Source: Eubacterium sp. AF36-5BH (lineage in GTDB: Bacteria > Bacillota > Clostridia > Lachnospirales > Lachnospiraceae). From it: a DNA stretch of 64,000 nt. The notes beneath the pieces are model-generated. The model had not been told where the DNA came from. It ran no database searches and saw nothing but the letters and a program-made list of their open reading frames with translations. Every line of letters begins with the position of its first letter. The stretch's first letter is position 1. The position numbers were made by a program, and so were the translations under genes. The stretch lies in assembly GCF_003460505.1 (NCBI RefSeq), contig NZ_QTVG01000005.1, forward strand, positions 62,001 to 126,000, in the 5' to 3' direction. This document shows, in pieces, positions 27,026 through 36,558 of this stretch.

Positions 27026-27198
27026 GAAATTAAAACGTTAATATGGAAAATGTTTAAAATAATCAAAAAAGTTGCATAATTTTTTCTTATTTTCATATAT
27101 CATAAAAAAGAATTGAATTATATTTCATAGTATGGTAATTATATACGTGAAAGTATATTTTCAAAACAAAAAATATTTTATAAAATGAGGCATGAATA

Positions 27199-27420
27199 AT
27201 GAGAGATGAAATTATTGAAATTTTGGAGATGATTAGTCCGGGAATTAGTGTGGAAAACAATAATTTAAACCTTGTAGAATATTTAGAATCTATGGAAATG
27301 ATTGAATTTATTGAGGAGCTGGAAAACAATTTTGACATCGAAATTCCTTCAGAAGAAAAGATTGAAGAAAATTTTGAAAATATTGAGTCAATAATGGAAA
27401 TGATAGTGAAACTTCAATAA
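27199..27420 (+). CDS. Stand-alone acyl/peptidyl carrier-like protein
   Basis: Seventy-three residues, strongly acidic and helical. LESMEMIEFIEELENNFDIE corresponds to the carrier-protein motif D-S-L/M-x-x-V-E-L, with Ser31 as the likely phosphopantetheine site; the usual Asp before it is Glu here. No ketosynthase, adenylation, thioesterase or dlt gene adjoins it. It is flanked by its own upstream gap and a terminator, so it is transcribed alone. It could serve fatty acid, D-alanyl or an unknown acyl route. Family fit is good, function unknown. Confidence 0.75.
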   Translation: MRDEIIEILEMISPGISVENNNLNLVEYLESMEMIEFIEELENNFDIEIPSEEKIEENFENIESIMEMIVKLQ

Positions 27421-27435
27421 ATTTATAAAAACAAA

Positions 27436-27478
27436 AACAGCCATTTGAAGGTAATGTGGTACCTGTCAGATGGCTGTT
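27436..27478 (+). terminator. Terminator after the carrier protein gene
   Basis: AACAGCCATTTGA (27436-27448) pairs with TCAGATGGCTGTT (27466-27478), one G-T pair, followed by a T-rich stretch. Confidence 0.7.
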
Positions 27479-27496
27479 TCTGTTTTGCCTAAATGG

Positions 27497-27525
27497 TTGT
27501 AAATTTATATTATTAATGATATACT
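27497..27525 (+). promoter_or_regulatory. Sigma-A promoter of asp23
   Basis: TTGTAA (27497-27502), 17 bases, TATACT (27520-27525), 42 bases before the asp23 ATG. Confidence 0.65.
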
Positions 27526-27567
27526 ATCGTTAGTTTATAAGGTTATCCTTAAGGTAGGAGGTTTGAA

Positions 27568-27939
27568 ATGGAAGATGTAAGAAACACATATAGAATAAAC
27601 GAAAAATCAGAATTAGGAGATGTTCATATTAGTGATGATGTACTTGCAGTTATTTCAGCAATGGCAGCTTTAGAAGTTGATGGTGTTGTTGGTATGGCTG
27701 GTAATATCACATCAGAGATTGTTGCAAAACTTGGCATGAAGAAACTTTCAAAGGGCGTTAGAGTTGATGTAGCTGAAGGTAGCGTTATGGTAGATGTTTC
27801 AATTATTATCAGAATGAACGAAAAGATTATTGAAGTATCTAAGAAAGTACAGGACAGAGTTAAAACTACAGTTGAAAATATGACAGGCTTGAAGGTTGAG
27901 AATGTTAATGTAAACATTTCAAGTGTTTTATCAAAATAA
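27568..27939 (+). CDS. Asp23/Gls24-family protein (YqhY-like)
   Basis: Family of small cytosolic or membrane-associated proteins tied to envelope stress or, for YqhY, to control of acetyl-CoA carboxylase in Bacillus. The 123 residues show the family core AAMAALEVDGVVGMAG and a late VKTTVENMTGLKVENVNVNI. AGGAGG precedes the ATG. Placement directly before nusB matches Bacillus yqhY-nusB. Confidence 0.93.
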   Translation: MEDVRNTYRINEKSELGDVHISDDVLAVISAMAALEVDGVVGMAGNITSEIVAKLGMKKLSKGVRVDVAEGSVMVDVSIIIRMNEKIIEVSKKVQDRVKTTVENMTGLKVENVNVNISSVLSK

Positions 27940-27952
27940 TTTAGATTAACGT

Positions 27953-27978
27953 AGGGTGTCTGTTAGGACACCCTTTTT
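27953..27978 (+). terminator. Terminator or attenuator between asp23 and nusB
   Basis: AGGGTGTC (27953-27960) pairs with GACACCCT (27967-27974), six-base loop, run of five Ts. As there is no obvious separate promoter before nusB, partial read-through is likely. Confidence 0.7.
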
Positions 27979-28020
27979 GAACGTAATAACATAATTAATA
28001 ATCAGATATGTGGAGGAAAT

Positions 28021-28434
28021 ATGAAGAGAGCCGAAATCAGAGAATATGTTTTTAAATTGTTATATTGTACAGAGTTCCATGAGGATGAAGATTTACAAAA
28101 ACAATACAGATTATACATGGAGAATTTAGAACAGTTAGGCGAAATTAAAGAAATAAAGGAAAAAGATAAAGAATATATAATTAATCGTGTTACAGATATA
28201 GTTTCAAGAACTGATGATATTGATAAAGAAATTGACAAGGTAGCTGTATCATGGAAAACAGACAGAATGGCAAAAGCTGACCTTAATATTCTTAGATTAG
28301 CTTACTATGAAATGAATATTGATGATGATATACCAAAGCCTGTTGCCGTAGACCAGGCTGTTGAACTTGCCAAAAAGTACGGAACAGATGATTCACCATC
28401 ATTTGTTAATGGTGTTCTTGCAAAATTATTTTAG
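28021..28434 (+). CDS. nusB: NusB, transcription antitermination factor
   Basis: Helical RNA-binding protein that with NusE (S10) assembles the antitermination complex on rRNA transcripts. The 137 residues contain REYVFKLLYCTEF at the N-terminus and DLNILRLAYYEM, PVAVDQAVELAKKYG and FVNGVLAKL at the end, all diagnostic. GTGGAGG precedes the ATG. Confidence 0.96.
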   Translation: MKRAEIREYVFKLLYCTEFHEDEDLQKQYRLYMENLEQLGEIKEIKEKDKEYIINRVTDIVSRTDDIDKEIDKVAVSWKTDRMAKADLNILRLAYYEMNIDDDIPKPVAVDQAVELAKKYGTDDSPSFVNGVLAKLF

Positions 28435-28444
28435 GAGATAATAT

Positions 28445-29659
28445 ATGCCGTCTATATACACAGTTGGTCAGGTAAACACATATATAAAGCAAATGTTTAG
28501 TCAGGATTTTATGCTGGCTAATATTTGCATTAAGGGAGAAATAAGCAATGTAACTTATCATTCTTCAGGTCATATATATTTTACATTGAAAGATAAGACA
28601 GGTGTAATTTCAGCCATAATGTTTAAGGGTAACAGAAACAATTTGAAATTCACATTAGAAGAAGGACAGAAGGTAATTGTTTTAGGCAGCGTTAACGTCT
28701 TTGAAAGAGATGGAAAATATCAGTTATATGCAAAAAGTATAACCTTAGAAGGTGCAGGCCTACTATATCAGCGTTTTGAACAGTTGAAAAACGAACTTAG
28801 TGAAATGGGACTTTTTGATAAAATGTATAAGAAACCTATTCCTAAGTATTCTTTAAAAATTGGAATTTGCACAGCAAAAACAGGTGCTGCAATACAGGAT
28901 ATTATTAATATTACAAAGCGAAGAAATCCTTATGTGCAGTTATATTTATATTCAAGTCTTGTACAGGGGGCAGAGGCTGCAATAGATATCGTAAACGGTA
29001 TCAGATATTTAGATTCATTGTCTCTAGATGTAATTATTGTGGGCCGTGGTGGTGGCTCCATTGAAGATTTGTGGGCTTTTAATGAGGAAATAGTGGCAAA
29101 AGCTATTTTCGATTGTAATACACCTATTATTTCGGCGGTAGGTCACGAAACTGATACAACAATTGCTGATTATGTGGCAGACTTAAGGGCACCAACTCCA
29201 AGTGCTGCGGCTGAGATAGCTGTATTTGATTACAATGAATATTTACTTAATATCACACGTTACAAACAGTTGTTACTATCTCAGATGGTTAATAAAATTT
29301 CAAACACACGTAACAATTTGAAATATATACAGACCAAACTTAATCTATATAATCCAATTAATCAGTTAAATACCAAAAAACAGTATTCAGATGAATTATA
29401 TACAAGACTTAATGATGCTTTTAATAGTTTATTCACTAACAGAAAGCATATGCTTGCAATATATGCGGAGAAACTTAACGGTTTATCACCTTTAAATAAA
29501 ATTTCAAAAGGCTTTGCTTATTTTACTAATGATAAGGGCGAAGCAATTAATTCTGTAAAACAGGTTAATGTAGGTGATGATGTTATGTTGACTGTTAAGG
29601 ATGGACAAATAAAAGCAAAAACCTATGATATAACTGAAGGAGTTTATAATGGAAAATAA
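28445..29659 (+). CDS. xseA: Exodeoxyribonuclease VII large subunit
   Basis: Catalytic subunit of the single-strand-specific exonuclease VII. An OB fold comes first (about residues 15-100, KGEISNVTYHSSGHIYFTLK), then the nuclease domain with VGRGGGSIEDLWAFN and SAVGHETDTTIADYVADLRA, then a coiled-coil C-terminus. 404 residues. GGAG sits just before the ATG, ten bases after nusB. Confidence 0.97.
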   Translation: MPSIYTVGQVNTYIKQMFSQDFMLANICIKGEISNVTYHSSGHIYFTLKDKTGVISAIMFKGNRNNLKFTLEEGQKVIVLGSVNVFERDGKYQLYAKSITLEGAGLLYQRFEQLKNELSEMGLFDKMYKKPIPKYSLKIGICTAKTGAAIQDIINITKRRNPYVQLYLYSSLVQGAEAAIDIVNGIRYLDSLSLDVIIVGRGGGSIEDLWAFNEEIVAKAIFDCNTPIISAVGHETDTTIADYVADLRAPTPSAAAEIAVFDYNEYLLNITRYKQLLLSQMVNKISNTRNNLKYIQTKLNLYNPINQLNTKKQYSDELYTRLNDAFNSLFTNRKHMLAIYAEKLNGLSPLNKISKGFAYFTNDKGEAINSVKQVNVGDDVMLTVKDGQIKAKTYDITEGVYNGK

Positions 29660-29852
29660 AAAAAATATAGAACAGAACTTTAATGAAGTTGAAAAAATTA
29701 TTGAAGCAATGCAAAAAGAAGATGTTACATTAGATGAGTCTTTTAAATTATATAATCAGGGCTTGAAAATAATAAAAGACTGCAATCAGCAGATAGAGAC
29801 TATTGAAAAACAAATTAAAATAATAAATGAAGAAGCACAGCAGAACGTTTAA
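29649..29852 (+). CDS. xseB: Exodeoxyribonuclease VII small subunit
   Basis: Sixty-seven residues with FNEVEKIIEAMQKEDVTLDE and SFKLYNQGLKIIKDCNQQI, the XseB helical hairpin that coats the coiled coil of XseA. It overlaps xseA by 11 bases, with the SD inside xseA (GAAGGAG), which ties their translation and stoichiometry. Confidence 0.96.
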   Translation: MENKKNIEQNFNEVEKIIEAMQKEDVTLDESFKLYNQGLKIIKDCNQQIETIEKQIKIINEEAQQNV

Positions 29853-29871
29853 CAGACATTTAGGAGTTATT

Positions 29872-30762
29872 ATGAACGATTTCAATACAAACTTAAAGTT
29901 AAAAACAAAAGAAGTAGAAGATATTATATATAATTATTTTCCAAAAGAAGAAGGCAAACAGAAAATAATTATTGAAGCAATGAATTACAGTCTTAAAGCA
30001 GGTGGAAAAAGACTTCGTCCAATGCTTATAATGGAAACGGCAAAATTGTTTAAAGACGATGTTACAAATGCTTATCCTTTTATGGCAGCGATAGAAATGA
30101 TTCATACTTATTCTTTGGTACATGATGATTTACCTGCAATGGATAATGATGAATATCGTCGTGGCAAAAAAACTACACATGCACAGTATGGCGAGGATTT
30201 GGGTATATTAGCAGGAGATGGTCTTCTTAATATGGCCTATGAGATTATGTCTCAGGCTGTAATAAAAAGTGATGAGCCTATGAAAGCTGCAGAGGCAATG
30301 GGTGTAATTGCAAAGAAAGCAGGCGTCTACGGCATGGTTGGTGGTCAGACTGTTGATGTAATAAATGAAAATAAAAAGATGGATATGGACACAATTATGT
30401 ATATCCACAATTTGAAAACGGCAGCTTTAATAGAAGCTTCCATGATGGCAGGTGCAATTCTTGCAGGGGCAAATGAAGTTGAGATTCTAAATGTAGAAAA
30501 AATAGCAAAAAACGTTGGTATAGCCTTTCAGATACAGGATGATATTTTGGATATAACAAGTACAACAGATGTTTTAGGCAAACCTGTTCACAGTGACGAA
30601 AAGAACAACAAAACAACATACGTTTCTCTTTGTGGCATAGAACAATCAAAAAAAGATGTTGAAAAATATTCAAAAGAAGCAATTGAAATTTTAGATAATA
30701 TTAACGGTAATAATGATTTCCTAAAACAATTAATAATTAAATTAATTAATAGGAAAAAATAA
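29872..30762 (+). CDS. ispA: Polyprenyl synthetase (geranyl/farnesyl diphosphate synthase)
   Basis: Short-chain prenyl transferase joining IPP to allylic diphosphates, feeding undecaprenyl and quinone synthesis. The first Asp-rich motif is LVHDDLPAMDND and the second FQIQDDILD. GGKRLRPML binds diphosphate. 296 residues from ATG 29872, which has TAGGAG; an earlier in-frame ATG in xseB lacks one. Together with dxs next door it groups two steps of isoprenoid synthesis. Confidence 0.95.
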   Translation: MNDFNTNLKLKTKEVEDIIYNYFPKEEGKQKIIIEAMNYSLKAGGKRLRPMLIMETAKLFKDDVTNAYPFMAAIEMIHTYSLVHDDLPAMDNDEYRRGKKTTHAQYGEDLGILAGDGLLNMAYEIMSQAVIKSDEPMKAAEAMGVIAKKAGVYGMVGGQTVDVINENKKMDMDTIMYIHNLKTAALIEASMMAGAILAGANEVEILNVEKIAKNVGIAFQIQDDILDITSTTDVLGKPVHSDEKNNKTTYVSLCGIEQSKKDVEKYSKEAIEILDNINGNNDFLKQLIIKLINRKK

Positions 30763-30780
30763 AACTAAAGCGTAAGAAAT

Positions 30781-32649
30781 ATGGGACAAATATTAGATAA
30801 TATAAATAAAGAAAATGATATAAAAAAAATAGATAAGGATTTATATCCTATTTTGGCTGAAGAAATAAGAAGTTTTTTAATAGAAAAAGTCAGCAAAACA
30901 GGTGGTCATCTTGCGTCAAATTTAGGTACTGTAGATATGACTATAGCTTTGCATGCAGTTTTAAATTTTCCACAGGATAAAATTGTATGGGATGTAGGTC
31001 ATCAGTCATACACACATAAAATTTTAACAGGTCGTAAGGAACAGTTTGATACATTAAGACAGCTTGATGGTATAAGTGGTTTTCCAAAACGACACGAAAG
31101 CGATACTGATTCTTTTGACACAGGGCACAGCTCAACATCAATATCTGCGGCGCTTGGTATGGCTATGGCAAATAAGCTTAATAATAACAATAATAAGGTT
31201 GTGGCGGTTATTGGTGATGGAGCACTTACCGGTGGTATGGCTTTGGAAGCTCTTAATAATGTTGCAAGTTTAGGAAAGAATTTTGTAATTATTTTAAATG
31301 ACAACAATATGTCTATTTCTCAAAATGTTGGCAGTATGTCAAACTATTTAAATAAGTTAAGAGTTGGAGAACACTACAATTACCTGAAGGAAGATGTTGA
31401 AACATCTTTAAGCAAAATTCCAAAAATCGGTAAAAAAATAGTTAAAAAAGTAAAGAAAACGAAAGATAATATTAAGAACTTTATTATACCAGGTGGTTTG
31501 TTTGATGATTTAGGAATCACATATATTGGACCCGTTAATGGACACGATATTAATGGAATGATTAGTATTTTTAAAAATGCCTTAAAAATAGACCATCCAA
31601 TTGTTATACATGTAAAAACAACAAAGGGAAAAGGATATTTACCTGCGCAAAATAATCCATCAAAATTCCATGGTATAGGAAAGTTTGATGTTGAAACAGG
31701 AGAGGAAGTAAAGTCTTCATCTGCAGGAACAATGTCTTACACAGAAGTTTTTTCAAGAACATTAGTTAAATTGGCTAAGAAAAATAAAAAAATATTAGCT
31801 ATTACAGCAGCAATGCCTGATGGCACAGGTCTTTCAAGATTTCAAAAAGAATATCCTGACAGATTTTTTGATGTAGGTATAGCTGAGGAACATGCAGTAA
31901 CTTTTGCGGCAGGACTTGCAGCTAGTGGCTATAAACCTGTTGTTTCAATTTATTCATCTTTTTACCAGAGAGCTTATGATCAGATACTACATGATGTGTG
32001 TCTTCAAAATTTACCTGTTGTAATGATTGTTGACAGGGCAGGTCTGGTAGGTCAGGATGGAGAAACACATCAGGGAATATTTGATGTATCTTTTATGTCA
32101 GCAATTCCTAATTTAACAATAATTGCTCCAAAAGATACAAAGGAATTAATTGAATCTGTGAAATTTGCAATGGGATATAATGGTCCTATTGCCATACGTT
32201 TTCCTAGAGGTACAGCTTATGTGGCAGAGAAAAAAACGGCTAGTCCGGTTGAACTTGGAAAAAGTGAAATTGTAAATGACGGTTATAATATTGCCATAAT
32301 CGCAGTTGGAAATATGTTTGAAGAAGTAGAAAAAGCCTATAATTTGCTTATGAAAGAAAACATTAATCCAACAATTGTAAATGCAAGATTCATAAAACCA
32401 TTAGACAAAGATATGATTGAATATGTTGCAAAAAGACATAAACAGATCATTGTAGTGGAAGAAGCTATAAAAAAAGGTGGTTATGGCGAGGCAGTATCCA
32501 CATACGTTCAGGAAAACTGTTTAGATTGTAATGTAAAAATCATGGCAATTGAGGATTGTTTTGTTGAGCAGGGCTTGGTTGATGAATTAAGAGAAAAAAT
32601 CGGCATTAGTAGCAAAAAAATATATGAGAAGGTTAAAGAGTTAGTATAA
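30781..32649 (+). CDS. dxs: 1-deoxy-D-xylulose-5-phosphate synthase
   Basis: Thiamine-diphosphate enzyme making DXP from pyruvate and glyceraldehyde 3-phosphate, first step of the MEP isoprenoid route. VWDVGHQSYTHKILTGR, the ThDP motif GDGALTGGMALEALNN ending in NDNNMSIS, and the second-half AEEHAVTFAAGLA (catalytic Glu) and RAGLVGQDGETHQG are all present. 622 residues. Its stop overlaps the tlyA start by one base (TAATG). Confidence 0.97.
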   Translation: MGQILDNINKENDIKKIDKDLYPILAEEIRSFLIEKVSKTGGHLASNLGTVDMTIALHAVLNFPQDKIVWDVGHQSYTHKILTGRKEQFDTLRQLDGISGFPKRHESDTDSFDTGHSSTSISAALGMAMANKLNNNNNKVVAVIGDGALTGGMALEALNNVASLGKNFVIILNDNNMSISQNVGSMSNYLNKLRVGEHYNYLKEDVETSLSKIPKIGKKIVKKVKKTKDNIKNFIIPGGLFDDLGITYIGPVNGHDINGMISIFKNALKIDHPIVIHVKTTKGKGYLPAQNNPSKFHGIGKFDVETGEEVKSSSAGTMSYTEVFSRTLVKLAKKNKKILAITAAMPDGTGLSRFQKEYPDRFFDVGIAEEHAVTFAAGLAASGYKPVVSIYSSFYQRAYDQILHDVCLQNLPVVMIVDRAGLVGQDGETHQGIFDVSFMSAIPNLTIIAPKDTKELIESVKFAMGYNGPIAIRFPRGTAYVAEKKTASPVELGKSEIVNDGYNIAIIAVGNMFEEVEKAYNLLMKENINPTIVNARFIKPLDKDMIEYVAKRHKQIIVVEEAIKKGGYGEAVSTYVQENCLDCNVKIMAIEDCFVEQGLVDELREKIGISSKKIYEKVKELV

Positions 32650-33458
32650 TGAAAGAAAGATTAGATGTTTTACTTGTAAAAAGAGGTTTGGCACCTTCAA
32701 GAGAAAAAGCAAAAACAATAATTATGAGTGGCATTGTTTTTGTGGATAATCAAAGAGAGGACAAGGCCGGAACTTTTTTTAAGGATGATGTTAATATTGA
32801 AGTAAGAGGTAAAACTCTTAAATATGTAAGTCGTGGGGGCTTAAAGTTAGAAAAGGCAATGGATTGTTTTGGAGTACAGTTAGGTGGAAAAATCTGTATG
32901 GATGTAGGTGCTTCAACAGGCGGTTTCACAGACTGTATGTTACAAAACGGAGCTGTAAAAGTTTACTCAGTTGATGTAGGTCATGGACAGCTTGCCTGGA
33001 AACTTGTTCAGGACGAAAGAGTTATATGCATGGATAGAACAAATATCCGTTATGTAACACCTGAAGATATTGATGATGTTATAGATTTTGCCTCAATTGA
33101 TGTTTCATTTATATCACTTACAAAAGTTTTATTACCTGTAAAAAATCTTCTTACAGAAAATGGTCAGATTATTTGTCTTATTAAACCACAATTTGAGGCA
33201 GGAAGAGAAAACGTGGGAAAGAAAGGCGTTGTAAGAGATAAGAAGGTTCATAAAGATGTTATAGAAAGTGTTATAACATTTGCCATGAGCATTGGATTTG
33301 ATATTATTAATTTGGATTTTTCACCTGTGAAAGGTCCTGAAGGAAATATCGAATATTTATTATATTTACAGAATACAAATAAAGAACAAGGCGAAAAATT
33401 ATCAGATATAATACCTGAAGAGGTTGTGGAAAAATCACATCAGGAATTGGATAAATAG
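32649..33458 (+). CDS. tlyA: TlyA-family rRNA ribose 2'-O-methyltransferase
   Basis: N-terminal S4 RNA-binding domain (residues 1-60, RLDVLLVKRGLAPSREKAK) and a FtsJ-like SAM methyltransferase with MDVGASTGGFTDCMLQNGA and VYSVDVGHGQLAW. TlyA methylates 16S and/or 23S rRNA in other bacteria (capreomycin susceptibility); the site here is untested. 269 residues. Placement between dxs and nadK is common in Clostridia. Confidence 0.95.
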   Translation: MKERLDVLLVKRGLAPSREKAKTIIMSGIVFVDNQREDKAGTFFKDDVNIEVRGKTLKYVSRGGLKLEKAMDCFGVQLGGKICMDVGASTGGFTDCMLQNGAVKVYSVDVGHGQLAWKLVQDERVICMDRTNIRYVTPEDIDDVIDFASIDVSFISLTKVLLPVKNLLTENGQIICLIKPQFEAGRENVGKKGVVRDKKVHKDVIESVITFAMSIGFDIINLDFSPVKGPEGNIEYLLYLQNTNKEQGEKLSDIIPEEVVEKSHQELDK

Positions 33459-33466
33459 AGGATTAC

Positions 33467-34321
33467 ATGAAAAAGTTTTGCGTTATAACAAATAGTTTAA
33501 AAGATAATAAACTGGAAATTTCTTATAAAATATTAGATTATATTACAAAAAGTGGTTGCCAGTGTGTGCTAATCGATAATGTGGATTATAGCACAGGGGA
33601 GTACAAAGTTCTTAAAAGTAAGGATATACCAGGTGATACACAATGTATAATCAGCATTGGCGGAGATGGAACTTTACTTCATGCCACAAAGGATTTTATA
33701 GACTTAGATGTTGTTTTTGTTGGTGTTAATAAAGGAACGCTTGGTTTTCTGGCTGAAATTTCACCGGACAATGTAAAAGAATCTTTAGACAAGTTAATAA
33801 ATGATGATTTTAATATTGAGTCACGAATGATGCTTGATGGTAGAATTATAAGAGATGGCAAGCAGGTTTACTCATCAACAGTATTAAATGATATTGTAAT
33901 ACATAGAGGTGGAGATTTAGCCATTACTGACTATCAGGTGTACGTTAATAAAGAAATATTAGGTAACTATCATGCAGATGGCATAATTTTATCAACGCCA
34001 ACAGGCTCTACTGCGTATAATTTATCGGCAGGTGGTCCTGTTGCAAGACCTGATTCAAATATGATTATACTAACACCTATATGTCCACACACACTTGCAA
34101 ACAGAAGTCTTATTTTGTCAAGACACGATAATATAGAGGTTAAAATTGGTAAAAGTCGTATTGCAAACGAAGAAAATCGTAGGATTTCCTTTGATGGAGA
34201 TGGCGTTTTCAAAATAATATCAGGAGATATAATTAATATAAGTGAGTCTGAAAAAACAACAAAGATTGCTAAGTTAGATGAAGGCAGCTTCTTACAGGCA
34301 GTAAAAGATAAACTAAATTAA
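33467..34321 (+). CDS. nadK: NAD kinase
   Basis: Makes NADP from NAD and ATP. SIGGDGTLLHA (residues about 63-73) is the catalytic GGDGT motif; GTLGFLAE, YHADGIILSTPTGSTAYNLS and GGPVARPD complete the active site. 284 residues, complete. It sits between tlyA and argR in the usual clostridial order. Confidence 0.97.
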   Translation: MKKFCVITNSLKDNKLEISYKILDYITKSGCQCVLIDNVDYSTGEYKVLKSKDIPGDTQCIISIGGDGTLLHATKDFIDLDVVFVGVNKGTLGFLAEISPDNVKESLDKLINDDFNIESRMMLDGRIIRDGKQVYSSTVLNDIVIHRGGDLAITDYQVYVNKEILGNYHADGIILSTPTGSTAYNLSAGGPVARPDSNMIILTPICPHTLANRSLILSRHDNIEVKIGKSRIANEENRRISFDGDGVFKIISGDIINISESEKTTKIAKLDEGSFLQAVKDKLN

Positions 34322-34334
34322 GGTAGGGGTAATT

Positions 34335-34784
34335 ATGAAATCAAAAAGACAAAGAAAAATTATAGATTTAATTGGAGAATATGATATTGATACACAGGAG
34401 GAACTGGCAAAAAAATTAATTGAAAGTGGTTTTAAGGTAACTCAGGCAACAGTATCAAGAGACATAAGAGAACTTAATTTAATAAAAACATCATCTGTAA
34501 ACGGTGGTCAAAAATATGCTGTGCCCGTTAATACGGCAATTACACATGACAGTAAATACATGAGAGTTTTAAATGATGGAATTGTTTCTATGCAGTGCGC
34601 AGAGAACATTTTGGTCATTAAGACAATTGCAGGCATGGCAATGGCAGTTGGAGCAGCAATAGATGCAATTGAAATTAATGAGATTGTAGGCTGTATTGCA
34701 GGTGATGACACGATTTTTCTTGCAATAACAAGTAAGGAAAATGCAAAAAAGGTTAAAGGAATTATTACGGAAATAATTGCTTAG
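34335..34784 (+). CDS. argR: Arginine repressor ArgR/AhrC
   Basis: Arginine-dependent regulator of arginine synthesis and breakdown. N-terminal winged helix (IDTQEELAKKLIESGFKVTQATVSRDIRELNL split as QATVSRDIRELNL for the recognition helix) and C-terminal hexamer domain with GCIAGDDTIFLA, the arginine-binding Gly-Asp-Asp motif. 149 residues. Paired with recN as in Bacillus. Confidence 0.96.
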   Translation: MKSKRQRKIIDLIGEYDIDTQEELAKKLIESGFKVTQATVSRDIRELNLIKTSSVNGGQKYAVPVNTAITHDSKYMRVLNDGIVSMQCAENILVIKTIAGMAMAVGAAIDAIEINEIVGCIAGDDTIFLAITSKENAKKVKGIITEIIA

Positions 34785-34820
34785 TGGGACAAATGGAGAG
34801 AAGCACATAAAGGAGGAAAT

Positions 34821-36509
34821 ATGTTAATAAATTTACACGTAAAAAATCTGGCATTAATTAAAGAGGTTGACGTAGATTTTTCTAATGGACTTATTGTGCT
34901 TACAGGAGAAACCGGTGCCGGTAAATCATTACTTTTAGGTTCCGTTAATATTGCACTGGGGAATAAGGTTTCAAAGGACATTATTAGAAACGGTGAAGAC
35001 TTTGCATTAGTAGAGCTGACTTTTTCAACGAAAAAAGAACAAGCCGATTTTATCAGAAATATGGATATTTTTGTTGATGATGACAATATTATTACTGTTT
35101 CAAGAAAAATAACGGAGTCCAGAAGTGTTTCAAAAATTAATGGTGAAACAGTTAATGTTAAAACTCTTAAAACCATTATGGAAATGTTAATCGATATACA
35201 TGGTCAACATGATCATCAATCATTATTATATCCTGCAAAACATCTTGAAATTTTAGATAAATTTGCAAAGGACAAAATAGAAGATAAGTTAGCTCATTTA
35301 AAAGAATTAAATAATAATTATAAAAAATTAAAACAAAAATTAGATGAATATTCTATGGATGAGGCACAAAGAGCCCGAGAAATAGAATTTGCCAAATTTG
35401 AAGTAGATGAAATAGAACAGGCTGATTTAAAAGGAAATGAAGATGTTGACTTGGAAACAACTTATAAAAAAATGGCAGGCGCAAAGGATGTGGCAGTGGA
35501 ACTTTCGTCCATATATCAGCTTATAAGTTGTGAAAATGAAAATGGTGTTGGTTCGCAAATTAACAGAGCTATTTCGCTTATTAATTCCGTTAAGTCTGAT
35601 GATGAAAAGATTACACAGTTTAAAGAGTGCCTTTATGACATTGACTCCATGTGTAAGGATTTAGATTGTGACATTGTAGATTATACAGAAAGTCTTGAGT
35701 TTGATTCTAATTATATTAACGAAATTGAAAACAGATTAAATACAATTAATCATTTAAAAATAAAATACGGTAATTCAATTGAAAAAATCCTTGAATATCA
35801 AAATGAAAAACAAAATTATTTAGATGAATTAATTAATTATGAAGAGGAAATAAATAATATTAAAAGCGAAATTGATTCCATATATTTGGATATGGAAAAT
35901 ATTTCATTGGACATATCTGAGGAAAGAAAAAAAGCAGCTTTAGTTTTACAGGAACAGGTAACTAAATCTTTAATAGATTTGAATTTCATGGCTGTTAATT
36001 TTGAAATAAGTATTGAAAGAAGTAATACAATTACGGATAATGGATTTGATAATGTTAATTTTATGATTTCTACAAATCCGGGAGAGCCTGTAAGGCCGTT
36101 GAATAAGGTGGCATCAGGTGGTGAACTTTCACGTATTATGCTTGCCATAAAATCAATTCTTGCCTCAGAAGATGAGATAGATACTTTGATTTTTGATGAA
36201 ATCGATACAGGTATTAGTGGTAAAACAGCCACTATGGTAGCAGAAAAAATGGCAAACATCAGTAGGCATCATCAGGTAATATGTATTTCTCATTTATCAC
36301 AAATAGCTGCTATGGCAGACAATCATTATCTTATTGAAAAGAAGTTGGAAAATAATAGTACAATTACCAACATTAAGAAATTATCAGGTGATGAGTCAAT
36401 AGAAGAACTTGTTAGAATTAATGGTGATGGTACTGTTAGTGAGGCGGCAATTTCTCATGCAAAAGAAATGAAAGAAATGGCAGAACGAACAAAAAGTTAC
36501 TTGATTTAA
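34821..36509 (+). CDS. recN: DNA repair protein RecN
   Basis: SMC-like ATPase acting early in double-strand-break repair. Walker A GETGAGKSLLLGSVNIALG near residue 30, a long coiled-coil centre (about 150-390), then signature KVASGGELSRIMLAIK and Walker B TLIFDEIDTGISG. 562 residues, complete. AAGGAGG precedes the ATG. It closes the argR-recN pair and has its own terminator. Confidence 0.97.
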   Translation: MLINLHVKNLALIKEVDVDFSNGLIVLTGETGAGKSLLLGSVNIALGNKVSKDIIRNGEDFALVELTFSTKKEQADFIRNMDIFVDDDNIITVSRKITESRSVSKINGETVNVKTLKTIMEMLIDIHGQHDHQSLLYPAKHLEILDKFAKDKIEDKLAHLKELNNNYKKLKQKLDEYSMDEAQRAREIEFAKFEVDEIEQADLKGNEDVDLETTYKKMAGAKDVAVELSSIYQLISCENENGVGSQINRAISLINSVKSDDEKITQFKECLYDIDSMCKDLDCDIVDYTESLEFDSNYINEIENRLNTINHLKIKYGNSIEKILEYQNEKQNYLDELINYEEEINNIKSEIDSIYLDMENISLDISEERKKAALVLQEQVTKSLIDLNFMAVNFEISIERSNTITDNGFDNVNFMISTNPGEPVRPLNKVASGGELSRIMLAIKSILASEDEIDTLIFDEIDTGISGKTATMVAEKMANISRHHQVICISHLSQIAAMADNHYLIEKKLENNSTITNIKKLSGDESIEELVRINGDGTVSEAAISHAKEMKEMAERTKSYLI

Positions 36510-36531
36510 AACTGAAAAATTAGAGATATTA

Positions 36532-36558
36532 AAAAGGAAGGCGAAAGTCTTCCTTTTG
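36532..36558 (+). terminator. Intrinsic terminator after recN
   Basis: AAAAGGAAG (36532-36540) pairs with CTTCCTTTT (36549-36557), eight-base loop. CTAGGG repeat copy B starts directly after it. Confidence 0.75.
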
